A stretch of DNA of 60,691 nt from Gloeopeniophorella convolvens (Eukaryota > Basidiomycota > Agaricomycetes > Russulales): the NCBI GenBank assembly GCA_022496205.1, contig WTXD01000102.1, positions 1 through 60,691 of the forward strand, read 5' to 3'. Below are positions 9,748-22,904 of this stretch, one piece after another. Below the pieces are notes generated by a model. That model saw nothing but the letters and a program-made list of their open reading frames with translations, ran no database searches and was not told the DNA's origin. Both the position numbers and the translations under genes were made by a program. Every line of letters starts with the position of its first letter. The first letter of the stretch is position 1.

Positions 9748-11574
9748 TCAGTGATCCATATGTGCGTGTCCATTGGTATCGATTCCGCAAAGTTGTATGA
9801 GAGCATAGTTGAGAATGTCTTGAGAAAAGGTCTGACTAGGCATCAGCACTGATTCGCCAGGGTGAATTAGACATACCTTCAATGCTGGATCATCCTTGTT
9901 CACATTGAGCCACTGCCACAGATTTTGAAAGTCGGCTGATTTCTTCGCGATGTGGTAGTGGTGCGTAGAGTCGCCGAACGCTAGACGGTTATCATCATGC
10001 GTGTGTCTCCCATCATCTCCTCCCTCGCTATCCTCCAGCCCAAGATTGTCCAAGACCTGCTTGAGGACTGATTCGCATGAGTCATAGACCACGAGCTGCG
10101 CGATGAAGTTGTTCTTGTTGGTTTGTGCATATCGTCGCTTGGACAGCCTGTGATGAAGCTCTTGCTATAAGGCTGTTAGACAATCGCGCAAGTGAATAAT
10201 AGGGTTCAGGCGCACCGTCTGAGTGGACGTATTGTCTGTGGGTCCTATTTGCCTAACAGATGCTACGTAGTCTCCCATCGCGAACCACTTCGGTATGTGC
10301 ATGTTGAACTTGCCTTTCTCCTTTTTCTTACCCTTTTTTGTGCTCTGTGGATCAACCGGCTGCACTATCGCAGGCTGTACCGTCGAGGGCTGCACCATCG
10401 CAGGCTTCACTTGTCCGCGTGCAGCATAGTCATGCACGAGATCCTTGGTAATGTACAAAGAGCATGTCACCCACTTGAACTTGCACGCCGATTCACCAAG
10501 TGCCACCGTTGCCTCCTTGAAGAATGCCAGAGTGGTGTCCATATGCATGCGCAGCTTTGCATGTGCATGCCAAACTGCCATGTCCCAAATGAGGTTCTGC
10601 ACAATCGAGTTGTGCGGTTCCGGAAAGAGTCCTTCAAAGACAGGGATTGTGTACTGTTAAATTGATCAGAGAGCAATCATAGGCGATTATCCTGCATTGA
10701 CAACTTACTTGTAGCAAATCCTCAAAGTCTCGCGCAGCTAGCTTCTTCATCAACGCTGCGTTGGTGGTGAACTGCTGTATGGTCCCTTTGCCAAACGTGG
10801 GCATGCGCCAATAGCTGAGTGCGTGCTGCAGTCAGTCCAACCATTTTGTGCAGTAAGGTTACGTGGCCCGCATACTGCTTATTTATCTCCTGAACCGTCG
10901 TACTGCCCTGTGCCACCGTGAGGCATATGAGGTGTGTAAATGTAGCTTTCCATGTGCCCACTTTGAACTCGTGCAAAAGGTCGACATCGAGCATTGAATG
11001 GAAGTCAAAACCTTCATCGGAAAGGGCGTCAGAGAATGCATTCTGGTGCCTTACTTTAGTTTGACTTGGTCTGCTCGGAAAAGATAACTCACCATTGTCG
11101 GTGCAAGAGAGCCAGCATCTTGCAGAAAGTTTTGGACAGAATCAGAGGTGATCCTGATTCCTTTGAACAGCTTGAGTTGTGCCGCATGTATGGTGCTTCT
11201 GCGGCGACGCGAGTCCTTCCTGGCATACCGCCATCGTCCTCGCACATCGGACCGCATCCCAAGACGGTGGATGTACTTCTTAGCGATGAGATTGCAAGGC
11301 GATGGGTATGTTGAGTTGTTCTTAATGCTGCACAGTATAACCCTATTTCCAAGTACATGTAAACTCACTTCTCTCTGGCGCGACTACTACTTACTTTTCA
11401 GAATAATCTGCAGAATAGATGAGGATGCAAGGGAAGATCCTGCGACGTACTCCATCGGTGCATTTGACCACAACGCCTTCTTTGTATGCTTGGATGAACT
11501 GCTCATTGAGTAAGATCGCCCAGCACGCTTGAACTAGCTCACGTTTGAAGTGCATAATCATCTCTGTGGTGGGA

Positions 11575-12269
11575 GCTCCAACTCCGCACAACACCAGTAC
11601 GGTCAAGAGAAAGGTTGGTTGAGACAACCAACGAGGCGTTCGCGCAGAGCAGAGTCTTGTGCCAACCAGCAACACAGGAGCGATCGCTAACTTGGCTACC
11701 TTTATGCAAGGCAGCAGCGACTGAGTCAAACTGTAGAAGAAGCTGGTCCTCAAGATTAGAACTGTAGTACTACTACAGAGAGGCTGTTGGCACTCTTACC
11801 TGGTCCTCAAGAGGAAAGTCTGAGGACCTAAGTGCGCAACTACATGGGTTTATATACTACTAGAGGAGTGCTTACAAAGCTACTCCGCAGCTGCTGACTG
11901 AGCGATCTTAGTGCTGACTGAGCACTTTACCAACGCTCACTAAGCCAGTTTCCCACACTACGTCATGCTCACTCAGCGATGACATCATGCGCAGCACAAT
12001 CTAGACTACTGACGTCATCATGACGTCACAACCCAAAGTCCATGGCCTCTAGGCCCTTCTAGCCCATTCTAACCCTAATATCCCACGGGACGAGTCACAA
12101 GACGAGTCACGTGCTGTCATGTGCAGCTTACGTAAGCCTGCACCTAACGCAAAGGAAATAATTCCCGTGGAATATGTACTTTTAGCACTTCTTCGATTAC
12201 TCAGCTAGCAGTGAAGGCTCAAGCCTGCTAGGTGGTCCAAGAATCCTTCGAAAAGACGCGTCCGTGACA
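11575..12269 (-). mobile_element. Solo LTR, family B, TSD ATCTC
   Basis: The 695-bp segment begins TGTGG and ends TGACA on the plus strand. It is flanked by perfect 5-bp duplications ATCTC at 11570-11574 and 12270-12274. A TATATAAA box on the minus strand gives the LTR's orientation. A second copy is at 45304-46008. It interrupts a Plavaka exon, and the frame reads through once it is removed. Confidence 0.92.
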
Positions 12270-13096
12270 ATCTCGGCCCTTGCTTCCACTCCGAACTGTT
12301 TAAAGTATCGGTCTTGAATGTCTTCGGGTAGCTGCACTCCAAGTCACTCATCTGCATGGACACGACGCGTGGGTTGAGCTCACCGATGGCAAGTACGCGA
12401 GGTGTTCACAAGCTCCCGCTGACGGTCTGCACCTCATGTACTTTGACTGCCCCGCCCACATAAGGTAGATCAGCTAAAGTGATGCTGATCCAAAGCTGGC
12501 AAGATGAGTGGCATCCGATCCGAGAATAATGCCCGCATAGACTTGCTCCAGTTCTTCCGAGCCCTCAGGGAGCACAATCTTGTCAATCTCCTCTTGGGCC
12601 TTCTTCATCGCGTCCGAGTCTTGCACTTCACTATACACATGCCGAGTTGGTCGCCCATTGCTGGGGTCCCACAAGAGCTCATAAGGAGTTGTGTGAAGGT
12701 CAGGCAGTGTTTCGTATGCCTGGATCATCACGTCAATGATATCTTTGTGGAAGAAGTCATGTACCTCGAAACAAGGCACGCGATCTTCACTGTAGATGAA
12801 GCGTTCACGTATCATCTGGACCTTCACGGTAGACTGCTTCCAGCCATTGTGAAGACGCCTAGACACTGGATCCTCGAGGTACTTGTCCAACCTGGCCAGC
12901 TCGCGTTTCATCGCGAAGTTCTTCAAGTCTTCTCTCAGTTCTTCACCTGGAACCCTGGCCAACATACTTGCGAGTCGGTTCACTTCCTGGTTTGACTTGG
13001 TAGCTGTCTTCGTAGCTGACGCCCACACGATGAGCACTGCAGCAGCGGCGCTGCTAAACAGGGTGAAGTCGTCGAACGTGTCTTGGTCCGCTCCGT

Positions 13097-13930
13097 TGAT
13101 ACCCTAAGCCCAGTATAAGGGCTAAATCTAGCAAAGGGGCTTCGTTAGTATCGCAAGTGCGCGGGGAGACGTGCCTAATGCCCGAGTTACGCCGACTGGG
13201 GTCGCCGAGGTACGCAAGACTGAGAGCCGAATGAAAAAGGACTAAGCCGCGTCGCACAATGACACGGCACTGCAACGACGCTCGAACTACGACCGGCCAA
13301 CGTCTGACCGATACGTGCTAGAAAGGTGAACGGAGGGGGAGCGTAACCTTGATTCGGTCGTCTTGAACCGTAGGTTTAAATACATAGTGCGAGTCCTACT
13401 CCGGGACCGCGCCGGTGTCTAATCTCGTAGCGTTCCGTTATGCCGCGACGGCCTCTCGCTCGACAGTAAGGTTTAGCTAGGAAACGGCGTATTCGCGTAT
13501 AACGTAGCGGCCTTTGATCGGTCGCGCGATAACTGCGGACGCGCTAGTTTGGTGCGCGCGCGGCTGCGACAGCCGTTCTTCGTGCGGCGGCGGGACCGCG
13601 CGTTTAGCGCGTTCGGCGGAGCGGCTCGCGTCCTGCGGTTTGATCGCAAACAGGCACCTGCGGATGCGCTAGCGACGCCTGCTAACACAGAGGTGGGAAT
13701 GACTTATCGTTTCTACGTTGCTGAGTGGTGCCGACTGCCCATCTGCGGCCTACGCCTGAGATCGACCGAAGGACGACGCGACCACCGACTTGTGCCCCCT
13801 TTGGGCCTATTTGTGGTCCGTGTCTCGTCAGTCGAGAGCTCCTAGACGTGCCTAGGACTTTGCACATCAGCCGTTTCGTAGATCGCGAAAACGTACCGTC
13901 GTACGCCGTATACGCCGTGCTGGCGTATCA
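13097..13930. mobile_element. Solo LTR, family A, 4-bp TSD CCGT
   Basis: The 834-bp segment begins TGATACCC and ends GTATCA. It is flanked by CCGT at 13093-13096 and 13931-13934. A second copy (51059-51893) has TSD CCGG. TG...CA ends with a 4-bp duplication fit an LTR retroelement lineage distinct from the 5-bp families here. It splits the Plavaka N-terminal coding region, which rejoins in frame when it is removed. Confidence 0.9.
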
Positions 13931-14818
13931 CCGTCCGCCTGAGCAGATACGACGTCGCTGGTCCCTATACCATGGTCGCTCGGTGGTTCGACGTTGAGTG
14001 CCATACGGTCCACTGGCTCGACCGGGGCCGCCTCCTCATCCAAGGGAGTTTGTTCGGGGTCATGTGTCAGCCAGCACGTGAACTGTTTGAATATACCGAA
14101 GAGGTTCTTGTGTGACTTGCATGGATGTGAGCGCCAGACAGGAGGTGGTGGTGGAGGTGTGGGTGGGTCAGGTGGGTCGTCAGGAGGCGGGGGAGGTTGT
14201 CTGGTGGTGCGCTCTCTTGTAGGGATGTGCGGGGCTGCCGCCGCTGGGAGCAATGTCAGTATCACCAATGGGAAAGTCAAACTCTGCGTCCTTCCGGTTT
14301 GTTAGCTGTCTAGAGTTGTGCAATTAGGCCATGCACGCGAGCTTACCTCTTGCCCCTGGACATCCATATGTACTCTTTTGTCAGGTGCTGAGCCCTCCTG
14401 GGGCGGATCGGGAGCTTTGCGCTTATTCTCAGCTCGCGCTTCCATGAACCGGTCAAGTATGCCTTTGTATGCCTTGCACACATGCCGGTGCGCGACGATG
14501 CCCCGCAAGCTACCACGATAGCTACAGATGCACCTTTTGTCTATATCTGAGAGACGAGAGACAAGATATCAACAGTGGGGGATAGGCAACGGAAAGCGAG
14601 GGGAACTCATCTTTGCGTTATTTATTTGATCTTCAGCCCGATCTTATGACCGGCCGCTCTTTGTTGCCAGCGCGCATTATGATTGCCCCATGCTTACATT
14701 CAGATCATGAGGCTATGCGAATAAGCATCTATGATCATTACTACAGTGCTGCTAAGGTGACAGTGAGGTATGGAGTAGACGAGATTGAGCCCCAAGCGCC
14801 CGGCGTGTTCTCCTCAAA

Positions 14819-16817
14819 CTACGGTGCAGAGGGAGCGGGCACCTCAACACCAAGGGCCCTCAACATGGCTGCAAGAACGGTTGGTCCGGGTAACCAGGAA
14901 TACTTCATAATTAACTCACCAGGCAAAGGGGCACTCTGCATCTGCAGCCGCGTTCTCAAGGCCTCCCACTTCTTCCTCAGGACCCCCGCCTCCACAGGTT
15001 CCAACCAGTGTCAGGAAGACACGCCCACTCATCTCGTTATCGCTAGTGACATGAAGCGATGCGATTCTATGCATTCATAAGTCGGAGTCTGCGAACAGCA
15101 TACATTCGAGTGTTACTGACTTTACAGCGAGAACATACTCGTCTGCCGATGACCACATTGGTTGCTGTCCCCCATTCAAAGCCAGGGTACGCAGTTGTGA
15201 GTTCCTGATTGGACTGAGGTTGCGGGGCGTTGACGACTTTACAACAACGTACCATTTCATTCTGCACTGCTTGGCGCTGCAATTACCATCCATGCATTTT
15301 GCGACCTCGGCTCAGAAGCCTCGCGAAGTCTCTGTTCTCCCCTCCTGATGCAGGCCTTAAATGATCTGCATCATCTGGCCTTCTTCTTCTGCAGTCTAAT
15401 GTCCTACAGTAAAGGTCAACATGCATGGCGCATAGTGTTCATCAGCGGGCGTACCTTTGCACTCCACGTCCTTGTTCTCCAAGTACAAATGCCGATAGCG
15501 ACAATCCTCAGAACTTCGGCCTACCTTGAGGGATACGCTGATATCCTGAGTCTAGCTAGAGATGTGGACCAAGGGGAGTTGCTATAGTCGCTAGGGGTGA
15601 TAGGATGAGGATTGGGTGGTCGGATGAGCAATAGGATGAGCTAGTGACTGCAAGAATCTGCTCGGAAACGCAAGGGAAGGACCTGAACTCGCAGGAACAC
15701 AACCTGAAGCTGACCCGAAGGTCCTGGAAGGCCTCGGGCCCTCCAGAGAGTGAGGGAGAGTCTCTGAACGTGACACAGACCCGAAATGAGATGGGAGCAC
15801 CAGGGAAAGGAAGCTTTTTTTGATCTAAAACACTACAGGATGCAGTACTACTGACTACGTGGGAACCTGAAGCCAAATCCGGTAGGTACAAGGGTTTCCT
15901 GCGACCCGAAAGTGTAAAGGAACCAGGAAGGAAAAGGAAGTAAAGGGAACCGCAATATACAAACGTACAGGCTCGCATCTGCACTCAAGGGCAGTCTGGG
16001 GTCACATCCTTCGCTACCCAGCTCAACCCGATCACTTCACAGGGCAAAATACCCAGATCCGAGGTTTCTGAGCGTAGAGACTGCTGGACCCTAACAACAC
16101 ATTCCAATTTGTGTCTGAATGCCCACACAGCTCTACAGAATCAGTAAGAGAAAGACATGGTTGGTGGATCGAGCGCACTGTTTGAGTGTCGAGTCGTCAC
16201 CCTGCCGCCAGGTGCCCTGCCGCGCATTCGGATTGCGAGCCCGCCGCACGTAGCAGTATACAGAATGTAGGGGGCGCATGGGAACCATGCGCGCTTTGGA
16301 GAGCTTAACAGACGGTAGGACCATGGCAATGAATAAGATGCACCTATCATCAGCCAGAACCCCGACTTATTCTTGTTGAAGATTGTCCTATACAAGTTGT
16401 CATCGGTGAGCGCGTGCTCCTGACATCGCAGTCAATCCAGAGTCTCTACTGCGAGATACGACTCACCTGCTGATATACCCCTATTGCTGTGTCGATTTCG
16501 GATGCCTCCTCTTTAGAGAACACGCCCTGGATGAATGGGATACCTTTCAAGCAATCAGCACATAGTCTCTCAGCGATGTACTGCTACTCACCGCGTCACG
16601 TGAGCTCTGACAAGTCCAGCCATTGGCTTGCCAACAGCTCAGCGTGGGTTTCCAGCTGTGCACCAGGCTCAACTGTAGTTGAGATTGCCTGGTAGGGCAC
16701 CGGGGGCGGGGCTGTCATCTGTGTACCGTTACTTTCAACAAGACAAAAGGGTTGATATAATTCCTTTAGTTCACGCTTGCTTGCACTCAAGTATACCTTT
16801 AATGCGATGTAGCTCAC
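14819..16817 (-). pseudogene. REB1/TTF1-like Myb-domain protein, decayed
   Basis: From the ATG at 16817 the minus strand shows consecutive pieces in the order of fungal REB1-type Myb factors, which bind rDNA terminators and promoters. An N-terminal region comes first, then KGIPFIQGVFSKEEASEID (about 16560), a typical pre-Myb segment. A first Myb start follows (RRARNPNARQGTWRQGDDS, about 16250). CRYRHLYLENKDV (about 15510) is the end of a repeat, and then comes WTAEEEGQMMQII. SAKQCRMKWY (about 15270) and WSSADEYVL (about 15160) belong to a further repeat, and VLRKKWEALRTRL is at about 14980. At least two in-frame stops and frame changes mark it as a pseudogene. About 500 bp between pieces (15.6-16.1 kb) hold nothing I recognise. 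It is divergent from the Spt5-like gene at 17446. Confidence 0.65.
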
Positions 16818-17445
16818 AGTAATCTACTTCACGCGGTATAGTGTCTCTATTGTATTAGGTAACGTAACTAGGCACAGTGTGTAACACAGTGTGCGGGGGA
16901 ACAGTGAGTGGCGAAAGGAAAGCTGGTACCTCTGGCTCAACGATAATAGTGAAGGGGCTACTTTAGGGCAACTTGCAGTTCCCGTGGTTGGTACCAGGTG
17001 TCAGAGGTGGAACCGGGTGCTGGTCCGGTCGACTCCGGGGTACAAGCCGCGCAGAAACATCAACTTGCCCGAAAGTTGAAAATTCCTTATGTACTGGCCG
17101 GGTAAGCCAGGAGCACCTTTTGCCTTCCCCTCCCACCCCGTACCTATGTCCCGGCGCCACGTGAGTGGTAAATACAGATTAATGTGTAGTGTAATGTACA
17201 TTCGCAGTGTAGCCCCTGTTGTAAATTAGTACACTTCATTGAGTGTACTCTAAGAACAACGTGTAGTGATAAATGACGCAAGCGCAATACGCAACCCGAT
17301 TGGCCCTGCGTGCTGCGGCGAGTTGGAGCTACCAACGCGGCGTGCGTGCAGAGTGTTACATGCTATTGTTCTCCACTGATCACCGTTAACACGCGTTCTG
17401 GGTTACAAAAACCATTGTTGAGGTAACCCCCGTCGTCAAGACTGT
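16818..17445. promoter_or_regulatory. Intergenic region between divergent Myb-like and Spt5-like genes
   Basis: The region separates two outward-facing decayed genes and so should contain both promoters. Short frames are present but none looks coding. I see no clear TATA box, repeat or insertion boundary. Confidence 0.35.
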
Positions 17446-20400
17446 ACTGCCTGCTATGCCAAGCACCCTCTCAGTAAGTCCCCATTGCTTGGGCTCCTTG
17501 AAGTACTCACATCACTTTCAGGTCCGCAACCTTATTGACGACGAGGCTGGAGTGACTATGGCGAGGAGGAAGATGAGGATGAGGAGGAGGGATTTGGTGC
17601 ATGCTTAATGCGTATTGGATCAACACCTCTTTCTAATCGTACTTTACAGGCAGTTTATCAACAATGAAGAAGATATTGCTGGTACCAGCGAGCCTGAGCC
17701 CTCGTCGCCACCCCTCGTTCCTCAGAACCTGGCACTGTTTCTGCGAGTTAGAGGATGCTGTGGCGAGCATCCAGGCAAGACATGTATGCCCGAGGACGCA
17801 TACCCTAACCTCCATGACGTGCCTGGTTCTTTTTACACCCCACGGTGGACGATCCTGGGTTCTGGGGCATGCGTGTGAAGGTATGTAGTGTAATCGCTGA
17901 TGATGATCACTCATTGACTACTCAACAAGGCTGGCGAAGAACAACACGCCCTTGATGTCATATTGGATCAGTTTGGCAACTCTCAACTGTTTTCAGCAGT
18001 TGTCATACGACCCTCCATCCCTGGCTATGTCTTCGTCGAGGTGAAGACTCCCATCGACATTCAGCATTGTGTGGAGGGCATCTCCTCAGTCTTGAAGCTG
18101 ATCAACCCCCTTCTCATCCCGATCGCAAGCAGAACTGAGTATCTTTAGCAGGCGCAGCCATGTCCGGAACTCCAGCCAGGTTAGTGGGTGCTTTGCAAAT
18201 CTGGTATGTATGTGGGCGATGTGGGGCTGGTTTGGGCGGTACATGCTGGGGGATTCCAAGTTGTGGTGGCCCTACTGCCTCGCATCCGCTTGCCTCGTCC
18301 AGCGGGCACCAGTGGGCATGGGCGCACGGGACGTCCTGGACCCCATGTCTGGATGTATTCTCAGCTGGTAAAGACATTCACAGCCCGCAGAGTCAAACTC
18401 AAACAAGGCGACGACATGCAGTCCTGCACGTTCACGCACGACACATTCGTGGGCAGACTTGTCTCAAACATTGTCTAGCGAGCATGTTGAGGCCTCCCCC
18501 CCCTCCCCCAACAGCTTCATTTCTTCTCGACTCTTCCTGGCATCCTCCTCAATCCATCTTTTGGGTGCACCCTCGTACAAGTCACGCAAGACACTTACCA
18601 GCATGGCGATCTGGTAGAAGTTGTATCTGGTGAGTACATCGGCGCGCTAGGGAAGATCACATTCGTGCACGATGGACACGTGTCCGTAACTGCTGCATTG
18701 CCTGGTGACGATGGAGACCGCCCTATCTTGGTTGGTGTTGAGTGCCTCGCCCGCGCTTCATCCCTGGGGACTATGTCAAATCTCGCATCGCGACTCGAAA
18801 GGCATAGTTGCCGCATGCCGTTATGAGGATGCCCAAGTCACGTACATTGAGGACGGGATGCTTCAGGAGGTATCAGTATGATCACGGGCCATGCAACGCG
18901 CGTTAACAGTTTGTAGATCTCGGTGTTGTGCTTCGCCATACGATCTGCACGACTGGAACAATCCTTCCACAAGATCCGCGTCGGCGACAGAGTCGTTCTC
19001 CACCTTCCCCGAAGAGACTCCGGAATGGATGCCTAAGACAGCGAAGGTGCTGTGGAGAGAATGGAAGGGGAAACGATCTGGTTCACAGATGAGGCCACCC
19101 ATGTTATGGTACATCTGGGGTCTGCGCTACATGTTGGGACGCTAACAGCCTTCAGGTGGAAACAAATGTATGGAAGGTCAAGCGTTCGAAGCATGTCGGT
19201 CAGCGCGAGAAGCCTGACGACAAACACCTGTTGATTGGGAAAGAGGTGGCTCTTGTCAAAGGTTACTACAAGGGATATCGGGCCATTGTGAAGACCGTAT
19301 CGACCAAATGCGCCGTAGTCGAACTGGAAGCAAAGACGACGCAATACTCGTCTTGTTGAGACGGACAGTGTCCTGGTGGCTCTGATTAGATTAGATATGG
19401 ACCTAATAATCAAGGACTATCTTATCTTGTGTACATAATGTTCTAGACTTAAGGCTGTGTTTAGCCCCACATTCGTTTCTACTGTTCTGGACTATTCTAG
19501 GGCATTCCATAACCCACCTTGTACTCCGGTACCCACTCTTACTCCGTTTCATGTGGGTCTCCTAGGCTTTCTAAGCAGTGTTTATCACATGCTATCTGTC
19601 GCTCCTTACAGTATATAAGGACCTCTTTTGTTGCCTTTGTAGCCTCAGTCTTTTGACCTTCTCTGACTGAGCGTCACTCTGTGTCCTTCAGTTGTCACTC
19701 CACCCTCTGCTGCGCTTCAACATGTCTTCTTGCCAGACAGTGCCGTGGGGCCACATCTCGAGCGCGTAAGTGCCAGGTTTGCTATTATCCACAAAGTCGT
19801 TGACTCATTGAACATAGCCCAAGTGCTCTCCATGCGATGAGCGCGAGGGCTTCCACTTCCAGAGCGTTTGTTCAGACCCCAACTCCTCCCCCGGCCGAAG
19901 CAATTACTTGGCCTGTCACACCACCTCCACCCATCGATGACTGGGGATTCCCAGCGTGATATGCCGTGTGTGCATCGGGTAGCGCGTCGGGCAGTAGATC
20001 GGTGCCACAGGCCCGATGCATGGATATAGTGCGAGGTGAGAGTTACTGCTGCAGATATAAAACCCCATTTATGGTTTTGACAACCCTGCAGAGGGAGAGT
20101 CCTGGATGCTGCGACAGTTCCTCCGCAACACGCTTGATATGCATGTGTTTGCGTGCAATATCATGGACACCCAGGGTGCATTCGAGAATGGCCAATACGA
20201 CAACGCCAGTGCAAAGACCGTCCCAGCTCGTGGCCGAAGGTTTCGCTGCACCCGGGCGAAGTTGTTGTCGAGGTTGCTCGCCCAAACGCCCCCAATTCAG
20301 CTGTCCATGCCGCGCACATTCTTGATGCTGGTTGCTCAGGTCAGGCATGATGCTCTGATAATCCGCAGCCATAACCACGGGGTTGACCGGCAGGGTCAAG

Positions 20401-20490
20401 AAGGTCAAGGGTTCCTCATGCATGATCGAGATACATGCGGTGGCCCCGCAACCCAAGGAGAAGGTTGCACTACATGTTGAGGATGCCACT
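17446..20490 (+). pseudogene. Spt5-like NGN/KOW protein, decayed and LTR-interrupted
   Basis: Pieces in order match the transcription elongation factor Spt5 and its fungal paralogues. An acidic N-terminal stretch comes first (about 17520-17700). DDPGFWGMRVK (ending about 17880) and, after an intron, a region with SIPGYVFVEVKTP (to 18160) form the NGN domain. Then come KOW-like units: CKSGMYVGDVGLV (about 18190), GDLVEVVSGEYIGALGKI (about 18620), FIPGDYVKSRIATRKG (about 18750) and IGKEVALVKGYYKGYRAIV (about 19235-19290). A Pro-rich tail follows after 19723. Spt5 pairs with Spt4 at the RNA polymerase II clamp. Damage includes a TAG at 18182-18184 in the first KOW, a 1-base shift near 18808, and a solo LTR at 19354. 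The true housekeeping SPT5 gene is much longer and would be conserved, so this is a diverged transposon-block paralogue. Confidence 0.75.
19354..19722 (+). mobile_element. Solo copia-type LTR, TSD (C/T)GTCT
   Basis: The 369-bp segment begins TGTTGAG and ends TTCAACA (inverted termini TGTTGA/TCAACA). It is flanked by CGTCT (19349-19353) and TGTCT (19723-19727). It matches the LTR at 29987-30471 but lacks about 116 bp lying between two direct repeats in that copy. It sits in the C-terminal part of the Spt5-like gene. Confidence 0.85.
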
Positions 20491-20579
20491 GCTATCTATA
20501 TGTAGACATACTGCTGTACATCTGTGTAACTCTATCGATACATGAATGTGATTGTTCTGAACTGTAGCCCCCGGCGCAA

Positions 20580-22904
20580 ATGAAGACTATCAAGGACTCC
20601 CAGGTCACGGTAAGCTTTCTGCCGCTGCTACTCACCTGCCAAAACAGGGACCACCATGCGAGCAGACGGATGTGTGCTCAGAGCTCGGCAGGCAGTACCA
20701 TTTCCTTTGCCAATTCACATAGCTTATCTGTAACCCCATCGACAGTCTCACCAACCACGACAAGACTCACCACATGGTCCCTGATCGTTGAAAGCAAACC
20801 AAGTTTCATTGAGTACTTCCAACTAGTCACGGGGTCACCAGGAGCTCACACATTTAAGGAGGGAGCCCAACACCCCAGAGATGCATCAACTCGACAGTCT
20901 ACTGCACCTCCAGAAACTTCTGTCTACTTCAATGCCGCACACTCCTGCCCATCATTCTGCTTTCCTGGCGCAATTTGTAGCCGACTCGTCCATGCATAAA
21001 GTGTATGTCTCACGTTGCCATTCTCGCGTTGGCCATTGCTGAGGGCTGTTGACCAGGGCAATCAGGATCAACTACTCTGCCGCACACTGGATTGGTCCCA
21101 CTTTCAGCCTTTTCGCAGACGTGAACCTCGTCATCCGTGTTGGCGGTCTCTTTAACGAATACGGAGTAGAGATGACGCGAGTCCTCGAAGGCATTGATTT
21201 TAGCTGGATGTAAGCATATCTATACATACACTACTTTGGACGTCCACCTTATCAGCCCTTCTTCAACAGGGATCAGGAGACGTGCCAGGGATATGTCACA
21301 TTATATCAAGAGATCGTCAATCATGTCTCTGGCCTTCAAGCCTTCTTGGACCTCGACCCTTCTAAGGAAATCCTCCAAGCAGTCATTCAGAATGTACATG
21401 CGACACAATGACACCCAGTCATCAATGCTAACACAATATATAGCTAGCTACGCAGGTTGGGAACACACGCAGTGACCACATCTCTTCACTGCGTAAGACC
21501 ATGCTGGAGTTCATCGAGACTGTGCTGGGGAAAAAACTCGACCTGATGCCGTCCACCAATGACAAAAGCGACTGGGGTCTCAACCATTGTTAGATCAGGC
21601 GGTTGTTCGTACCTCCGAGGTTCCTCGCTCAATACAATTTGATGCCCAAAGCCGATCAAGAAAGGCATGTAATGTTTGTTCTCGTCAACGCAGCGCTGAT
21701 CCAACTTGATTAGATTTGGTAAATTGTGGGGTAAGTTACCACGCAGACACTTTTATATCAAGAAGAAAGACCTGCCAATCTTCCTCTAGAAGGATTTCAA
21801 GTGTGATCCTGAGAACCCTTACAAGGGCTTCTTGGAGAACTCGATGCTTAAGCAAGTAAGTACGCTACACCACCTTGACAGTTTGATGATAGCTAAGCTC
21901 TCAATGCCAGGCATAGATACTAATCTTCTTTGGACCCTATGCTGTGCGACAGGTGGACCATGTTGCTGATATGGAACGTGGCATTGCAAAAAAGCACAAG
22001 GTGACCGAAGTGACAGTGCGCAGCATATCTTATATAGCCATACTAGTAAGGATCATGCACTGCCTTTTGCCCAAACACGAACTAAGTTTGGTTATAGTTT
22101 CTGTATGCAATGTCCGCATTGTGCAGGTGGGATGGGGTGGTCCACAACTACACACTCAAGACCACCTATGAACGCATCATCTATATTGTCAAAGTCGAAT
22201 GGCCTGGATCCAGAGCACTATTGGCTTCCTGGAACTTGTATGTTATGCCTTCTCCTTGCCCACAGCATTAGACATTGACACACAATAGGGAGATGTTTGG
22301 TGATGAAGCTGGTGCTTGGGACCGGAATGAAGAGAGCGAGGAGGAGAGTGATGATGACTTTGACAGATTTTTAAAGCGCGTCACAGCTAAGGACTCCGAG
22401 GACGAGGAACGCGAGGAGGATGAGGAGCGCGATGAGGACGAGGAGCACAAGGATGAAGATGTTGAGGAGGCTCCTCAGGACCAAGTCAATGTGCGCCGAG
22501 AGGGTATGTAGTATTTTTCGCAGCTTGACATGACTCAGACACCCCTCTTAGAACGCAGCACTGAGACACGCAACCCCGCACCTCCTAAAGGCACCACAAC
22601 GCAGCCCCCCACCTCTGGCCCGTCCTCTTCTCGCCGCCGCAACATGCGCCGCCCTTCTCTTGATGAGGAGGACCCATTCACCTCGGACAAGGAGAATGAA
22701 GCCCCAGAGCAGAACAAGCATCGCTGCACCCCTTCTCCTAAGTTCCTGAAGCAGCCCATCACCAAGAAAAGGTATGGATACCATGCTGATTTCTGTAAAC
22801 GGTGCGCTGATATATGTATAGGCGCTTCTAATCATACTTGCAATCGTAAATGCCATGTCTGCGGGTCCTATAGTGAGCCCTGCCCCCACTGCGCCAGCGT
22901 TTAG
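20580..22904 (+). pseudogene. DUF6698-like protein gene, decayed
   Basis: The clear part runs from 21061. YSAAHWIGPTFSLFADVNLV comes first, then after an intron ETCQGYVTLYQEIVNHVSG. The next exon has LRKTMLEFIETVLGKKLDLM, followed by PPRFLAQYNLMPK, DFKCDPENPYKGFLENSMLK, KHKVTEVTVRSISYIA and a piece ending LLASWN. This order resembles the basidiomycete DUF6698 family as I remember it; its function is unknown. An acidic tail follows (22290-22505), then a Pro/Ser-rich exon and a last segment (22780-22904) with several CxxC pairs. In-frame stops occur around 21590 and 21720. Pieces at 20580-20999 may be its 5' exons or the end of the Spt5-like gene. It lies downstream of that gene on the same strand. 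Confidence 0.6.

Larger units (their letters stand above)
9748..14610 (-). pseudogene. Plavaka-type (CACTA-like) DNA transposase, copy 1, broken
   Basis: Reading from 14610 leftward: a probable start codon, a C-x-C...H-x3-C finger-like segment (RCICSYRGSLRG), and a Pro-rich linker. The core begins at about 13090 and contains RERFIYSEDRVPCFEVHDFF, then GSDATHLASFG (about 12480). Further on are MHFKRELVQACWAILL and IYSADYSEK (11574-11391). The signature LLHEFKVGTWKATFTHLI is at about 10980, then WHAHAKLRMHMD and a C-terminal GDY..S.R segment (about 10600-10170). The order and motifs match Plavaka transposases of Agaricomycetes. It is cut by solo LTRs at 11575-12269 and 13097-13930. Removing each with one target duplication restores the frame. 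The 3' end is truncated near 9748, before the C-terminal RFDT..V module seen in copy 2. It is inactive as it stands. Confidence 0.88.

Noticed and set aside
13867..14280. Arg-rich C-terminal extension of the Plavaka N-terminal piece
   Set aside because: The last 21 codons are inside the solo LTR (ends at 13930) and do not belong to the transposase.
15590..16130. A separate gene in the gap of the Myb-like locus
   Set aside because: The minus-strand frame there is Ser/Phe-rich without domain character and fits intron or small insertion sequence better; ends could not be defined.
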